From NCBI GenBank assembly GCA_002084805.1, contig NBMC01000008.1:1-46700 (forward strand): a stretch of 46,700 nucleotides of DNA, in the 5' to 3' direction. This DNA is from Spirochaetaceae bacterium 4572_59 (GTDB lineage: Bacteria > Spirochaetota > Spirochaetia > DSM-2461). Shown here piece after piece: positions 7,529 to 16,714 of the stretch (within the stretch, counting starts at the first letter, position 1; each line of letters begins with the position of its first letter). The notes under the pieces are model-generated. The model was given only the letters and a program-made list of their open reading frames with translations, searched no databases and was not told where the DNA came from. The position numbers and the translations under genes are program-made.

Positions 7529-8323
7529 ATGATGAGATCATTATGGACCGCCGCTTCCGGCATGAACGGTCAGCAATTTAATATAGATACCATTTCCAAT
7601 AACCTGTCAAATGTGAATACCACCGGATATAAACAGGTGCGAGCCGATTTTGAAGATCTTATATATCAGACAAGCCGTATTGCCGGTACTCCCGCAACCG
7701 AAGATACTGTCGTTCCTACGGGAATTCAGGTCGGTCATGGAGTGAAAGTAGCTGCCGCACAGAGAATGTTTACACAGGGATCTCTTCAGAATACCGGAAA
7801 TGATTCAGATATTGCCATTCAGGGAGAAGGATTTTTTCGGACTCTTCAGATGGATGGAACCTATGGTTATACCAGAGACGGTTCTTTTAAAATTGACAGC
7901 AATGGACAGTTTGTTACATCTAACGGAAATAAAATGCTTCCGGAAGTCATTCTTCCCGAGGGATTTATCAGGGAATCTCTGTCTATTAGTCAGGATGGTC
8001 GAATTAATGTTAAACTACCCGACAGTGATGACCCTGTAGAAGTCGGTCAGCTTCAACTTTTCCGTTTTGTTAACCCCGCAGGCCTTCAGGCAGTCGGTGA
8101 GAATACTTTTAAAATTACTAGTGCCTCCGGCGATTCCATCAACGGGCGTCCGGGATTTGACGGAATGGGGAAGGTTCATCACAAGTTTCTGGAAAACTCC
8201 AATGTTTCAGTTGTGAAAGAGATGGTGAATATGATTGTTGCTCAGAGAGCCTATGAGCTTAACTCCAAAGCCATACAGACCTCTGACTCCATGCTTCAGA
8301 TTGCAAACGGATTAAAACGTTAA
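7529..8323 (+). CDS. flgG: Flagellar basal-body rod protein FlgG
   Basis: This 264-residue distal-rod protein has the usual family length (about 260). It shows the N-terminal rod motif (MMRSLWTAASGMNGQQ, NNLSNVNTTGYKQ), a central D1/D2 region and the C-terminal motif VVKEMVNMIVAQRAYELNS. It polymerises on FlgF to form the rod through the peptidoglycan of the periplasmic flagellum. The start follows AGGAG (7514-7518), which lies a little far upstream. It sits between flgF and the FlgJ-like gene, 14 bases before the latter. Confidence 0.95.
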   Translation: MMRSLWTAASGMNGQQFNIDTISNNLSNVNTTGYKQVRADFEDLIYQTSRIAGTPATEDTVVPTGIQVGHGVKVAAAQRMFTQGSLQNTGNDSDIAIQGEGFFRTLQMDGTYGYTRDGSFKIDSNGQFVTSNGNKMLPEVILPEGFIRESLSISQDGRINVKLPDSDDPVEVGQLQLFRFVNPAGLQAVGENTFKITSASGDSINGRPGFDGMGKVHHKFLENSNVSVVKEMVNMIVAQRAYELNSKAIQTSDSMLQIANGLKR

Positions 8324-8337
8324 GGACGGAATAGATT

Positions 8338-8682
8338 ATGAGTGAAAACATAAGCGCATCAGGACAGTTTTACTACCAGAACAGTAGCCGTTCGGCCCTG
8401 GAATCCTCCCTTAACAGATCAGGCAACGGTAATCAGAGCGAGATGGCTAAGCTGAAGGAGTCCTGTAAGGATTTTGAAGCCCTCTTTGTGAAGCAGATGC
8501 TGGATGCTATGAAAAAAACCGTGAATAGATCAGAACTTGTCAAGCGGAATATGGGAGAGGATATCTTTGAAGATATGCTCTACGATGAGTACGCCAAGAA
8601 GATGACCGAAACATCCCGTCTTGGAATCGGCGAGATGATGTTTAACCAGCTTTCCCGGCAGCTTCCCGGGGATATCCTGTAA
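8338..8682 (+). CDS. flgJ: Flagellar rod-binding protein, FlgJ N-terminal domain only
   Basis: This 114-residue protein matches the rod-binding (FlgJ N-terminal) domain, with CKDFEALFVKQMLDAMKK and the following helix GEDIFEDMLYDEYAKKM. It has no C-terminal muramidase domain. Separate rod-binding proteins without the hydrolase are usual in spirochaetes, where another enzyme must open the peptidoglycan. It would cap and help assemble the rod made of FlgF and FlgG. The first 40 residues are Ser/Asn-rich and probably disordered. It is the last gene of the flg operon and ends at an intrinsic terminator. Confidence 0.85.
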   Translation: MSENISASGQFYYQNSSRSALESSLNRSGNGNQSEMAKLKESCKDFEALFVKQMLDAMKKTVNRSELVKRNMGEDIFEDMLYDEYAKKMTETSRLGIGEMMFNQLSRQLPGDIL

Positions 8683-8688
8683 TTTTAT

Positions 8689-8713
8689 AAACCGGCAATT
8701 AGCCGGTTTTTTT
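8689..8713 (+). terminator. Intrinsic terminator of the flg operon
   Basis: AAACCGGC (8689-8696) pairs with GCCGGTTT (8702-8709) over a 5-base loop, followed by a T-run. Confidence 0.9.
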
Positions 8714-8869
8714 CGTTAATACTATATTTTTATGAGTTATAAAATATAACACTGTATAAAAAAAGATACAGGGTTTATGTATAAATATTTATTGCTAATA
8801 ACAATGGAAATATAATAATATGTTTCAGTGTAAAGAATTAAAAAAATATTATTAAGAGTGATGAAAGTT

Positions 8870-8883
8870 GGCCCTATTTGTGC
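8870..8883 (+). promoter_or_regulatory. Possible sigma-54 (RpoN) promoter before the sigma-factor gene
   Basis: TTGGC-N8-TGCTT gives the invariant GG (8870-8871) and GC (8882-8883) with exactly 10 bases between them, as at -24/-12 promoters. The start would fall near 8895, just before the AGGGGGTG ribosome-binding site. This is a visual match; RpoN and its activator are not in the window. Confidence 0.45.
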
Positions 8884-8907
8884 TTGTAAAGAAGCAGGGG
8901 GTGAAAC

Positions 8908-9747
8908 ATGAAATATTCATCAGATACTAACTATGATTCCAGTATGAAATTCTATCTGGAAGAGATCTCCCGCTATACTCTGCTGACATTTGAGGAAGAG
9001 TTGGAACTAGCCGAAAAAATTGAAAATGGCGATATGAAAGCCCGTCAGAGAATGATTAATTCTAATCTGCGACTGGTTGTAAAGCTGGCCAGAGCATACA
9101 AGGTCTCAGCTGTCAGTCTACTGGATCTGATACAGGAAGGCAATCTGGGATTAATTAAAGCGGCTGAACGATATGACTATAGAAAACAGGTACGTTTTTG
9201 TACCTATGCTGCCTGGTGGATCAAACAGGCTATTACAAGATTTTTAACAGACAGAAGTCGTTCTATCCGGTTGCCTTACCGGAAAGAAGAAGCTCTCCGG
9301 CATATACAGGATTTTATTATGACATTTAATTCAGATGAGATGCGCTCCCCTTCATTGAAAGATATATCTGCTGGAACCGGTGTGAAGTATAGTGACGTTG
9401 TTGCTATTATGGAGTTTTCGTCGAACCCCATATCTCTCTACTCAGAAACGAATATTGAGAATGGAACGCTTATCGATTTTCTGGAAGACTCACATTACAA
9501 TCCCGATAAAGAACTATTTAAAAAATGTGTAGAACAGGAGACTAGGGAGTCTCTGTGTAAACTGAAAGAGAAGGAACGGGATATTATCCGTTTCAGATAT
9601 AATTTTGTGGATGGGAAAAAGCATACTCTGAAGACTATAGGGGAATATATGGGAATATCTCCTGAAACAGTCAGGCAGATTGAAATCCGGGCTTTGAAAA
9701 AATTGAAGGATCAAGCCGCAGATCTGCAGGAGTATATGTATACTTAA
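8908..9747 (+). CDS. RpoS-like group 2 sigma-70 family factor
   Basis: This 279-residue RNA polymerase sigma factor has regions 1.2 (residues 9-30), 2 (about 40-115, with LDLIQEGNLGLIKAAERYDY and the -10-melting stretch FCTYAAWWIKQAI), 3 and 4. The region 4 helix-turn-helix TLKTIGEYMGISPETVRQIE is near the C-terminus. Region 1.1 and the long non-conserved insert of housekeeping RpoD are missing. The length is close to that of Borrelia RpoS. It would redirect transcription under stress, growth-phase or host signals; which regulon is unknown. ATG 8908 follows a strong AGGGGGTG site. Assignment to RpoS rather than another group 2 factor is tentative, so no symbol is given. Confidence 0.88.
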   Translation: MKYSSDTNYDSSMKFYLEEISRYTLLTFEEELELAEKIENGDMKARQRMINSNLRLVVKLARAYKVSAVSLLDLIQEGNLGLIKAAERYDYRKQVRFCTYAAWWIKQAITRFLTDRSRSIRLPYRKEEALRHIQDFIMTFNSDEMRSPSLKDISAGTGVKYSDVVAIMEFSSNPISLYSETNIENGTLIDFLEDSHYNPDKELFKKCVEQETRESLCKLKEKERDIIRFRYNFVDGKKHTLKTIGEYMGISPETVRQIEIRALKKLKDQAADLQEYMYT

Positions 9748-9794
9748 AGAACTCCTTATTGACCAACAGGCAGATTCAACTTAAATTAAGAAAG

Positions 9795-9819
9795 CAGAAC
9801 CAGGGGGTTCTGTTTTTTT
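9795..9819 (+). terminator. Intrinsic terminator of the sigma-factor gene
   Basis: CAGAACC (9795-9801) pairs with GGTTCTG (9806-9812) over AGGG, followed by seven T. Confidence 0.9.
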
Positions 9820-9837
9820 ATGTTAAGGGAGTATTGA

Positions 9838-10851
9838 ATGGTAGTATTGGGGATTGAATCATCCTGTGATGAATGTGCCGCATCTATAGTAGAAGATGGT
9901 CGGATCATTCATAGTAATGTTATAGCAACGCAGCTTGATCTGCATCAGCCTTATCAGGGTGTTGTTCCGGAAATCGCATCACGTCTGCATACCGAATGGA
10001 TACAATCTGTTGCTATGCAATCCCTGGATGAAGCCGGGATGACCGTAGGGGATCTTGATGCCGCAGCTGCTTCCAACAGGCCGGGGCTTGTTGGATCTCT
10101 TCTTGTGGGTCTTTCTTTTGTAAAAGGTCTGGCATTCTCTCTCGATATTCCATTTATAGGCGTGGATCATGTAAGAGCCCATCTGTATGCCCCTCATCTT
10201 GAGCAGGATATACCTTATCCTTATCTGGGGCTGCTTGTCTCGGGAGGACATACTGTTATCTCTATAGTACGGGGATTTGATGATATTGAAGTTCTTGGTA
10301 CAACCATTGATGATGCCTGTGGTGAGGCTTTTGATAAGGTTGCCAAATTCTACCATTTTGGTTATCCGGGTGGTATTGCCATTGATAAGCTTGCTAAAAA
10401 TGGAGATCCAAAGGCGTTTAACTTTCCCAGTGCCAATCTGCATAAGGGAAACCATGACTATGATTTTTCCTACTCTGGTTTAAAAACTGCTGCGGTTAAT
10501 CAGCTGGATCAGTTCTGGAACCGGGACTATGAAAAAACTCCTGAAAATATTGCGGCGTCCTTTCAGAAAAGAGCTATTGCTATGCTGGTTAAAAAACTGA
10601 AAAAAGCCATAAAAGATACGGGAATTAACCGTGTTGTTGCGGGCGGGGGTGTTTCTGCAAACTCCTATTTAAGAGAGGAGCTGACTAAACTCTACCAGGT
10701 AGAGACCTACTATCCCTCTTTGCTGCTTTGTACAGACAATGCTGCCATGATAGCCGGAATAGCCTATCAGTATCTTAAGAGAGGGGATAGGGATGATCTG
10801 TCTTTGAATGCCAGTGCAAGAGTTCCTTCCTTTAAACGCCGTTATCCCTAG
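9838..10851 (+). CDS. tsaD: tRNA N6-adenosine threonylcarbamoyltransferase TsaD
   Basis: This 337-residue cytoplasmic enzyme transfers the threonylcarbamoyl group to A37 of ANN-decoding tRNAs, working with TsaB, TsaE and TsaC/Sua5 products. The N-terminus VLGIESSCDECAAS is the ASKHA phosphate-1 motif. The metal-binding histidines of HVRAH are residues 111 and 115, the same numbers as in E. coli. VSGGHT follows, and the C-terminal GGGVSANSYLR motif is intact. Length matches the family. ATG 9838 follows AAGGGAG. apt lies about 100 bases downstream, probably in the same transcript. Confidence 0.97.
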   Translation: MVVLGIESSCDECAASIVEDGRIIHSNVIATQLDLHQPYQGVVPEIASRLHTEWIQSVAMQSLDEAGMTVGDLDAAAASNRPGLVGSLLVGLSFVKGLAFSLDIPFIGVDHVRAHLYAPHLEQDIPYPYLGLLVSGGHTVISIVRGFDDIEVLGTTIDDACGEAFDKVAKFYHFGYPGGIAIDKLAKNGDPKAFNFPSANLHKGNHDYDFSYSGLKTAAVNQLDQFWNRDYEKTPENIAASFQKRAIAMLVKKLKKAIKDTGINRVVAGGGVSANSYLREELTKLYQVETYYPSLLLCTDNAAMIAGIAYQYLKRGDRDDLSLNASARVPSFKRRYP

Positions 10852-10948
10852 GGCTTCTTCTTGCATAAAACTATCCGAATCGGTTATTATAAATGGTTGT
10901 GTTGAGATTCTCGGCATGACTATTTGCTTTATAACAGGAGTTAAATTC

Positions 10949-11488
10949 ATGATTCAATCTTTTAATCTTGATGATTCTATCCGAAAGGTTGTGGATTTTC
11001 CCCATAAGGGAATCCTTTATTACGATATTACCAGCATCCTTACCAATCCAGAAGCTTTCTCCTGGTGTATCGATGAAATGTGTGCCTATTATCGGGATAA
11101 AAATATCGATGCAGTTGCAGGGGTGGAATCAAGAGGTTTTATTTTTTCTGCACCCTTTGCAAAGGCAATGGGAATTCCTCTGATTCTGGTTCGTAAAGCT
11201 GGAAAGCTTCCCGGTGTTACTCTGAAAAAGTCTTATCAACTTGAATATGGAAAGGCTGAAGTTGAAATACATCAGGCGGATGTCCCTGTAGGGAAAAATA
11301 TTCTTCTGGTAGATGATTTGCTGGCTACAGGAGGAACCATGGGGGCTGCTGTAGAGCTTTTGACCATGGGTGGAGCACAAGTTAAACATATCTTCGGTAT
11401 TATTGGTCTTCCCTTTCTGGGCTATGCCGACAAGCTTCCCGGAATAGAGATCAAAACCCTTGTGGATTACAATAGCGAGTCTGTCTAA
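10949..11488 (+). CDS. apt: Adenine phosphoribosyltransferase
   Basis: This 179-residue cytoplasmic enzyme converts adenine and PRPP to AMP and pyrophosphate (purine salvage). The PRPP-binding motif is ILLVDDLLATGGTM. The family motif VESRGFIF and the N-terminal DFPHKGILYYDIT are present. The reading frame stays open upstream to 10808, but ATG 10949 behind AGGAG (10936-10940) starts where Apt homologues start, and the extension has no Apt character. Confidence 0.95.
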   Translation: MIQSFNLDDSIRKVVDFPHKGILYYDITSILTNPEAFSWCIDEMCAYYRDKNIDAVAGVESRGFIFSAPFAKAMGIPLILVRKAGKLPGVTLKKSYQLEYGKAEVEIHQADVPVGKNILLVDDLLATGGTMGAAVELLTMGGAQVKHIFGIIGLPFLGYADKLPGIEIKTLVDYNSESV

Positions 11489-11543
11489 ACTGAGAGTTTT
11501 ATGAGGACTTTTTCAATCTGTGAAAAAATATTTTTGATTCGTA

Positions 11544-11572
11544 TTGACAGAAAATGCCAATCCTTATATTAT
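11544..11572 (+). promoter_or_regulatory. Sigma-70 promoter of the tRNA-Gln/tRNA-Glu unit
   Basis: TTGACA (11544-11549) and TATTAT (11567-11572) are 17 bases apart. The predicted start is near 11579, about 57 bases before the first tRNA. Confidence 0.8.
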
Positions 11573-11635
11573 CTCCACAGATTGAAGCAATAAGCCTGTT
11601 GCTAACGTAAAAAAGCTTGCTGATTCAAGATAATT

Positions 11636-11707
11636 ATCCCGATGGTGTAATTGGTAACACTGCAGATTCTGGTTCTGTTATTGAGGGTTCAAGTCCTTCT
11701 CGGGATG
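11636..11707 (+). tRNA. tRNA-Gln, anticodon CTG
   Basis: The cloverleaf is complete. The acceptor arm pairs ATCCCGA with TCGGGAT and the D-stem pairs GTGT with ACAC. The anticodon stem GCAGA/TCTGT encloses TTCTGGT, giving CTG. The T-arm GAGGG/CCTTC encloses TTCAAGT. CCA is not encoded. It decodes CAG; the TTG isoacceptor is at 32442. Confidence 0.93.
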
Positions 11708-11721
11708 ATAATAAATATAGA

Positions 11722-11793
11722 GGTCCCTTCGTCTAACGGTTAGGACAGGAGATTCTCATTCTTCAAATAGGGGTTCGATTCCCCTAGGGACTA
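11722..11793 (+). tRNA. tRNA-Glu, anticodon CTC
   Basis: The acceptor pairs GGTCCCT with AGGGACT. The anticodon stem GGAGA/TCTTC encloses TTCTCAT, giving CTC. The T-arm AGGGG/CCCCT encloses TTCGATT. CCA is not encoded. It is cotranscribed with tRNA-Gln 14 bases upstream and decodes GAG. Confidence 0.93.
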
Positions 11794-11795
11794 TT

Positions 11796-11823
11796 ACCGG
11801 CGCTATCGTAGTGCCGGTTTTTT
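11796..11823 (+). terminator. Intrinsic terminator of the tRNA unit
   Basis: ACCGGCGCTA pairs with TAGTGCCGGT (one wobble) over a TCG loop, followed by six T, directly after tRNA-Glu. Confidence 0.92.
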
Positions 11824-11862
11824 GTAAGTAAATGCTTTTAGTAATGTATATTTATTTACAAA
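11821..11862 (+). promoter_or_regulatory. Inverted repeat in the carA leader region
   Basis: TTTGTAAGTAAAT (11821-11833) and ATTTATTTACAAA (11850-11862) are complementary over 13 positions with one G-T. It lies between the tRNA terminator and carA, 32 bases before the start codon. An operator or a leader hairpin for pyrimidine or arginine control is possible; neither is shown. Confidence 0.45.
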
Positions 11863-11894
11863 AGCTGTATAAATATTTATCTGAGAGGTGAATT

Positions 11895-13046
11895 ATGCAG
11901 GAAAAGGCATACCTTGTACTGGAAGACGGAACTGTCTTTCCAGGTAAAGGGTTTGGTGAGGTGGCTCCCAGGATCTCTGCGTTGACAATTGCCGCAGTGA
12001 AACCTTTCGGTGAGGTAGTTTTTAATACGGGAATGTCCGGATATCATGAAATATTGACTGATCCCTCCTATACAGGACAGTTGGTAACGATGACCTATCC
12101 CCATATCGGAAATTATGGAACCCGTAATGAATGGTCTGAAAATGGTCCTGAACCCGATTCTCGTGTGAATGTGAAGGTTTCAGGGTTTGTTGTTCGATCA
12201 CTTTATGATGGCCCTCTCCCGGCTGGTCGAGTCTCTCTTCATAGCTACCTACTGGAAAACGGAATCTCCGGTATCTCCGGTATCGACACAAGAAAATTAA
12301 CCTTGCGTTTAAGAGATCTGGGAAGCTGTAACGGCATCATTGTCAGACTGAATAATGGAAAAGAAGAATGGACAGATACTTATGGCGATTCAGTTGTTGA
12401 CTTCCTTCAATCTCTTCCCCCTATGGAAGGTCAAAATTTGATCGGACAGGTTGGTACGTCTGACATCTGTGAGATTGAAGGCTCAGGTCCTCATATCGCT
12501 CTGCTGGATTACGGAATAAAAGCGAACATCATAAAAGAACTGGAACGTCGGAACTGCCGGATCACTCTCCTGCCATCTCACACGGGCATAAACGTAATCA
12601 ATAGAATAAAACCGGACGCGGTTTTTCTGTCAAACGGTCCGGGAGATCCTGCCGTTCTGGGTAAACAGATTAAACTGGCACAGGACGTGTTGGGAAAATA
12701 TCCCATTGTGGGTATTTGTCTGGGACATCAGATTCTCGGTCTGGCTCTGGGAGGGGAAACCTGTAAAATGAAGTTCGGTCATCATGGCTGTAATCATCCC
12801 GTTAGGGATGAAGAAACAAAGAAGGTTTTTGTGACATCTCAAAATCACGGTTTTGTTGTAAAAGAAGAATCATTGCCCAAGGGTGTAACGGTTCGTTTCA
12901 GGAATGCCAATGACGGCTCTATTGAAGGTCTGGAATGGAAAGAAAAAAATCTGTTCTGTGTTCAGTTTCATCCTGAAGCGGCACCGGGTCCGCTTGATTC
13001 TACATGGATATTCGATGCTTTTCTCAAAACCATAGGGGGGGAATAA
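11895..13046 (+). CDS. carA: Carbamoyl-phosphate synthase small (glutaminase) subunit
   Basis: This 383-residue subunit hydrolyses glutamine and feeds ammonia to CarB for carbamoyl phosphate, the precursor of pyrimidines and arginine. The N-terminal CPSase small-chain domain ([15 protein letters not shown]) is followed by a class I glutamine amidotransferase domain. The nucleophile is Cys275 in GICLGH, and the catalytic pair is His359 and Glu361 in QFHPEA. Length is typical. GAGAGGTG precedes ATG 11895. Its stop overlaps the carB start (TAATG), implying translational coupling. Confidence 0.97.
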   Translation: MQEKAYLVLEDGTVFPGKGFGEVAPRISALTIAAVKPFGEVVFNTGMSGYHEILTDPSYTGQLVTMTYPHIGNYGTRNEWSENGPEPDSRVNVKVSGFVVRSLYDGPLPAGRVSLHSYLLENGISGISGIDTRKLTLRLRDLGSCNGIIVRLNNGKEEWTDTYGDSVVDFLQSLPPMEGQNLIGQVGTSDICEIEGSGPHIALLDYGIKANIIKELERRNCRITLLPSHTGINVINRIKPDAVFLSNGPGDPAVLGKQIKLAQDVLGKYPIVGICLGHQILGLALGGETCKMKFGHHGCNHPVRDEETKKVFVTSQNHGFVVKEESLPKGVTVRFRNANDGSIEGLEWKEKNLFCVQFHPEAAPGPLDSTWIFDAFLKTIGGE

Positions 13047-16000
13047 TGCCAGCCAGAAAAGATATACATAAAATATTGATAATCGGTTCCGGACCTATTA
13101 TTATCGGACAGGCCTGTGAGTTTGACTATTCTGGAACTCAGGCTGTAAAGGCCCTGAAAGAAGAGGGCTACGAGGTAATACTTGTAAACCCTAATCCTGC
13201 CACAGTTATGACAACCCCCGGTATTGCGGACCGCATCTATGTGGAACCCCTTAGCGTTAAATATGTGACAGAAATTATACGAAGTGAAAGACCGGATGCT
13301 GTTCTGTCAACCATGGGCGGTCAGACCGCTTTGAATTTAACTCTGGATCTTGATGCTGCCGGTGTCCTTGAAAAATATGGTGTAGAAGTTATAGGGGCCA
13401 GAACCGAATCCATCCATATGGCCGAAGACCGGGGAGAGTTTAAAAAAGTAGTCGAATCTCTCGGTCTGGAATCACCCCGTTCTGTTGTGACCAAGACCAT
13501 AGCAGGAGCTCTCCGTCTGGAAAAGGAAGTCGGACTGCCTCTGGTTATTCGTCCAAGTTTTACTCTGGGTGGTATGGGTGGTAGCATTGCTTATACCCAT
13601 GAAGAAGTAAATGATCTGCTTGAAAAGGCCCTTCTGGAGAGCCCTGTGGGAGAAGCTCTGATTGAAGAATCCCTGATTGGTTGGAAAGAGTTTGAAATGG
13701 AAGTTATGAGGGATAAGGCGGATAATGCTATTATTGTCTGTTCCATAGAGAATATAGATCCCATGGGTGTTCATACGGGAGACAGTATTACCATTGCACC
13801 CATACAGACCCTGGATGATAGGGCCTTTCAAAAGATGAGGACGGCTTCCATAGACATCCTTCGGGCTATCGGAGTGGACTGCGGCGGATCAAATGTTCAG
13901 TTTGCGGTAAAACCAGACACAGGCCGGATGATCGTTATCGAGATGAACCCGCGTGTGTCACGCTCCTCGGCACTTGCCAGTAAGGCTACAGGATTTCCCA
14001 TTGCCAGATGCAGTGCCAAGCTGGCGGTAGGCTATACTCTGGATGAAATTAGCAATGAGATTACAGGTAAAACTGCTTCCTGTTTCGAGCCTGCTCTCGA
14101 TTATTGTGCGGTCAAAGTTCCCCGTTTTGAATTGGAAAAGTTCCCCTCCTCTTATACCGCGTTGGGTACACAGATGAAATCTGTGGGTGAAGCTCTGGCT
14201 CTGGGGCGTACTGCTCTCGAGGCCCTTAATAAGGCTATCCGTTCCTCCGAAACCGGATTTGATGGATTGACTGATATGAAAGAGCTGAGTCATAAGGATC
14301 TGGATACGGTTCTTACAAGCGCTCATCCTCACAGACTCCTGGGTGCTTTTACCTGGCTGAAGCGGAATCCCGAAGGGGATCTTCAGTACTTGGCGGATAC
14401 AACAGGATTTAATCCCTGGTTTCTCTATCAGTTGAAAATCATGGTCCTCCTAGAAAGTAGAATCTCTAGGGCGGAAAACTTGGATCGGGATCTGCTGCTG
14501 GAAGCCAAGCAGGCAGGACTTTCTGATATACGGATTGCTGAATTGACAGGTAAAAGAGAAGATGAAATCTTCTCTTTAAGAGATGAATATAATATGGAAG
14601 CCTCCTATCATTTTGTCGATACCTGTGCAGGAGAAATTAACGCAAAAACTCCTTACTTCTACTCCACATGGGGCGAGATCGATGAGGGGGCTCCCTCAGG
14701 AGATAAGGCTGTTATTATCCTGGCATCCGGCCCTAACAGGATAGGGCAGGGGCTGGAATTTGATACCAGCTGTACCCTTGCTTCCATGAGCTATCGGGAA
14801 CAGGGGTATAAAACCATTATGGTTAATTCCAATCCTGAAACAGTATCAACAGATTTTAACATTTCAGACCGTCTGTATCTGGAACCTCTCACCCCTGAGA
14901 GTGTGAAACAGATCATGAAGAAAGAGAATGTTAAAAAGGTGGTTGTGCAGCTGGGCGGACAGACTCCTCTGAATATGCTGGAAGAACTGGAAGCCTCTGG
15001 AGCCAAGATTATCGGTACGACCGTGGATAATATCAATATGGCTGAGGACAGGAAACTCTTCTCTGCCGCCATGAATAAGCTGGGTCTGACCCAGCCCAAT
15101 AATAAGAGTGCCGTGAATTCTGAAGAGGTTGCCCGGTTTTCAAAGGATATCGGATTCCCTGTACTTCTGAGGCCGTCCTTTGTTCTGGGCGGTCGGAGTA
15201 TGTTTATTGCTTATTCCGAAAAAGAACTGGAAATCTTTCTGAGCAAGGGGATCCCCATTTCTGAAGCCAGACCGGTTCTGGTGGACCAGTTTCTGGAAGA
15301 TGCCTTTGAGTACGATCTGGATGCCGTTTCCGATGGTAGGAACGTCTATATCGGCGGGATCATGCAGCATATTGAAGCGGCGGGTATCCACTCGGGTGAT
15401 TCAGCCTGTGTTTTTCCCCCTTACAAATCCACTCCGGAGATTCTGGAAGAGATGGCACAGGCCGCCGCTTCCATCGCAAGAGAGTTTCAGCTTATCGGTT
15501 TTCTGAATATACAGTTTGCTGTTAAAGATGATATTCTCTACATTCTGGAGGTTAATCCGAGAGCTTCCAGAACTGTCCCGTTTCTGTCAAAGGCATCGGG
15601 AGTTAATCTGATTGATGCAGTTGTTAAGGTCTGGAACGGGGTCGATCTGAGGGATCAGGGGCTGGTGGATGCAAGCGGTATGGGGCAGGGATACTGTCAG
15701 ACCGGATGGGCCGTAAAAGAAGCAGTCTTCTCTTTTGACAGATTTGCCGGACTGGATCCGGTGCTCGGGCCTGAAATGAAATCGACAGGTGAGGCAATCG
15801 GTATCGGCAAATCCTACGGAGAAGCCTTTGCCAAGGTTCAGGCAGCAGTTGGTTGTCTGTTGCCTACGGAAGGACGGGTGTTCGTCTCAATAAACGATAA
15901 GGATAAGGAGACGGTGCTTCCCATTATTAAAGATCTTTCTGAAATGGGATTTGAGATCTCTGCTACCAGGGGCACCGCCGGTTATCTCTACAAAAACGGT

Positions 16001-16276
16001 ATCTTTTCAGAAGTTATTCTGAAGCTTCATGAGGGACATCCCAATGTTGTTGACCATATGAGAAGCGGAAGAATCAAGCTGTTGATCAATACTCCCCTGG
16101 GAAGATTTGCCCAGATTCAGGATGAGGATATTCGGACTGAAGCAGTCAGGAGGAAAGTGCCTTATACCACCACGACCAGTGCGGCTCAGGCTGCAGTTGT
16201 GGGAATCCGTTACTTAAAGAATGAGAATATAGAAGTGAATCCTCTTCCGGCGAATCTTGTCAGAAACAGCTGGTAG
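13046..16276 (+). CDS. carB: Carbamoyl-phosphate synthase large subunit
   Basis: This 1076-residue subunit makes carbamoyl phosphate from bicarbonate, ammonia and two ATP. It has the two homologous ATP-grasp halves, each with pre-ATP-grasp signatures ([20 protein letters not shown] in the first, [17 protein letters not shown] in the second). An oligomerisation region lies between them, and a C-terminal MGS-like allosteric domain (about 930-1070) is present. The frame is open upstream to 13004 inside carA, but ATG 13046 gives the family N-terminus [22 protein letters not shown] of the carA end serves as ribosome-binding site. Length is as in E. coli (1073). Confidence 0.97.
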   Translation: MPARKDIHKILIIGSGPIIIGQACEFDYSGTQAVKALKEEGYEVILVNPNPATVMTTPGIADRIYVEPLSVKYVTEIIRSERPDAVLSTMGGQTALNLTLDLDAAGVLEKYGVEVIGARTESIHMAEDRGEFKKVVESLGLESPRSVVTKTIAGALRLEKEVGLPLVIRPSFTLGGMGGSIAYTHEEVNDLLEKALLESPVGEALIEESLIGWKEFEMEVMRDKADNAIIVCSIENIDPMGVHTGDSITIAPIQTLDDRAFQKMRTASIDILRAIGVDCGGSNVQFAVKPDTGRMIVIEMNPRVSRSSALASKATGFPIARCSAKLAVGYTLDEISNEITGKTASCFEPALDYCAVKVPRFELEKFPSSYTALGTQMKSVGEALALGRTALEALNKAIRSSETGFDGLTDMKELSHKDLDTVLTSAHPHRLLGAFTWLKRNPEGDLQYLADTTGFNPWFLYQLKIMVLLESRISRAENLDRDLLLEAKQAGLSDIRIAELTGKREDEIFSLRDEYNMEASYHFVDTCAGEINAKTPYFYSTWGEIDEGAPSGDKAVIILASGPNRIGQGLEFDTSCTLASMSYREQGYKTIMVNSNPETVSTDFNISDRLYLEPLTPESVKQIMKKENVKKVVVQLGGQTPLNMLEELEASGAKIIGTTVDNINMAEDRKLFSAAMNKLGLTQPNNKSAVNSEEVARFSKDIGFPVLLRPSFVLGGRSMFIAYSEKELEIFLSKGIPISEARPVLVDQFLEDAFEYDLDAVSDGRNVYIGGIMQHIEAAGIHSGDSACVFPPYKSTPEILEEMAQAAASIAREFQLIGFLNIQFAVKDDILYILEVNPRASRTVPFLSKASGVNLIDAVVKVWNGVDLRDQGLVDASGMGQGYCQTGWAVKEAVFSFDRFAGLDPVLGPEMKSTGEAIGIGKSYGEAFAKVQAAVGCLLPTEGRVFVSINDKDKETVLPIIKDLSEMGFEISATRGTAGYLYKNGIFSEVILKLHEGHPNVVDHMRSGRIKLLINTPLGRFAQIQDEDIRTEAVRRKVPYTTTTSAAQAAVVGIRYLKNENIEVNPLPANLVRNSW

Positions 16277-16337
16277 AATAAGTGGATGGAAAATAAGTCC
16301 GTTGATTCCTGGTATCCAGCGGACTTATGCACTTATT
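16277..16337. repeat. Nested inverted repeats after carB (possible bidirectional terminator)
   Basis: AATAAGTG (16277-16284) pairs with CACTTATT (16330-16337), ATAAGTCCG (16293-16301) with CGGACTTAT (16320-16328), and a small CTGG/CCAG stem sits at the centre. It lies between convergent carB and the GntR gene. There is no T-run, so termination is inferred from position. Confidence 0.45.
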
Positions 16338-16351
16338 ATACGAATTCAGGC

Positions 16352-16714
16352 TTATTTATTTATATAGTCATCGTAATAGGCAATCAGTGTATCTCTGTCA
16401 ATCTTCAGAATACTCATTGTTTTGAACAGTTGTGGCAGCTCTTTGTTCAGGAAATGGTTTTGACGGGAAGAGAGAGTTCTGTTTCTGGCATCTGATGTCA
16501 GAAAGTAACCGATTCCTCTCTGATTTCTGATAATTCCGGTTTCCTGCAGGTAGTTGTAGGTCCGTACAACTGTGTTGGGATTTACTTGGAACTCTGCAGC
16601 TGTTTCTCTGACAGAAGGAATCCTTTCTTCATTTTTAAGAGATCCAGTCAGAATCCGTTCGCAAAAATTATCGGCAATTTGAATAAAAATTGGACGGTTC
16701 TCTTTAAATTCCAT
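16352..16714 (-). CDS. GntR-family regulator, YtrA type
   Basis: This 120-residue DNA-binding regulator has an N-terminal winged helix (about residues 5-75) with IPSVRETAAEFQVNPNTVVR as recognition region. The C-terminal tail is only about 45 residues, as in the YtrA subfamily, which lacks a large effector domain. YtrA genes are usually linked to an ABC transporter and repress it. Here the gene is the last of three minus-strand genes and overlaps the permease by 11 bases. A palindrome over the operon promoter (18318-18341) is the likely target. The signal is unknown; in Firmicutes such systems often respond to cell-envelope antibiotics. Confidence 0.9.
   Translation of the reverse strand: MEFKENRPIFIQIADNFCERILTGSLKNEERIPSVRETAAEFQVNPNTVVRTYNYLQETGIIRNQRGIGYFLTSDARNRTLSSRQNHFLNKELPQLFKTMSILKIDRDTLIAYYDDYINK

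Noticed and set aside
10808..10948. Longer apt start
   Set aside because: The extension is not Apt-like and a good ribosome-binding site stands before ATG 10949.
13004..13045. Earlier carB start inside carA
   Set aside because: ATG 13046 gives the family N-terminus and a TAATG coupling.
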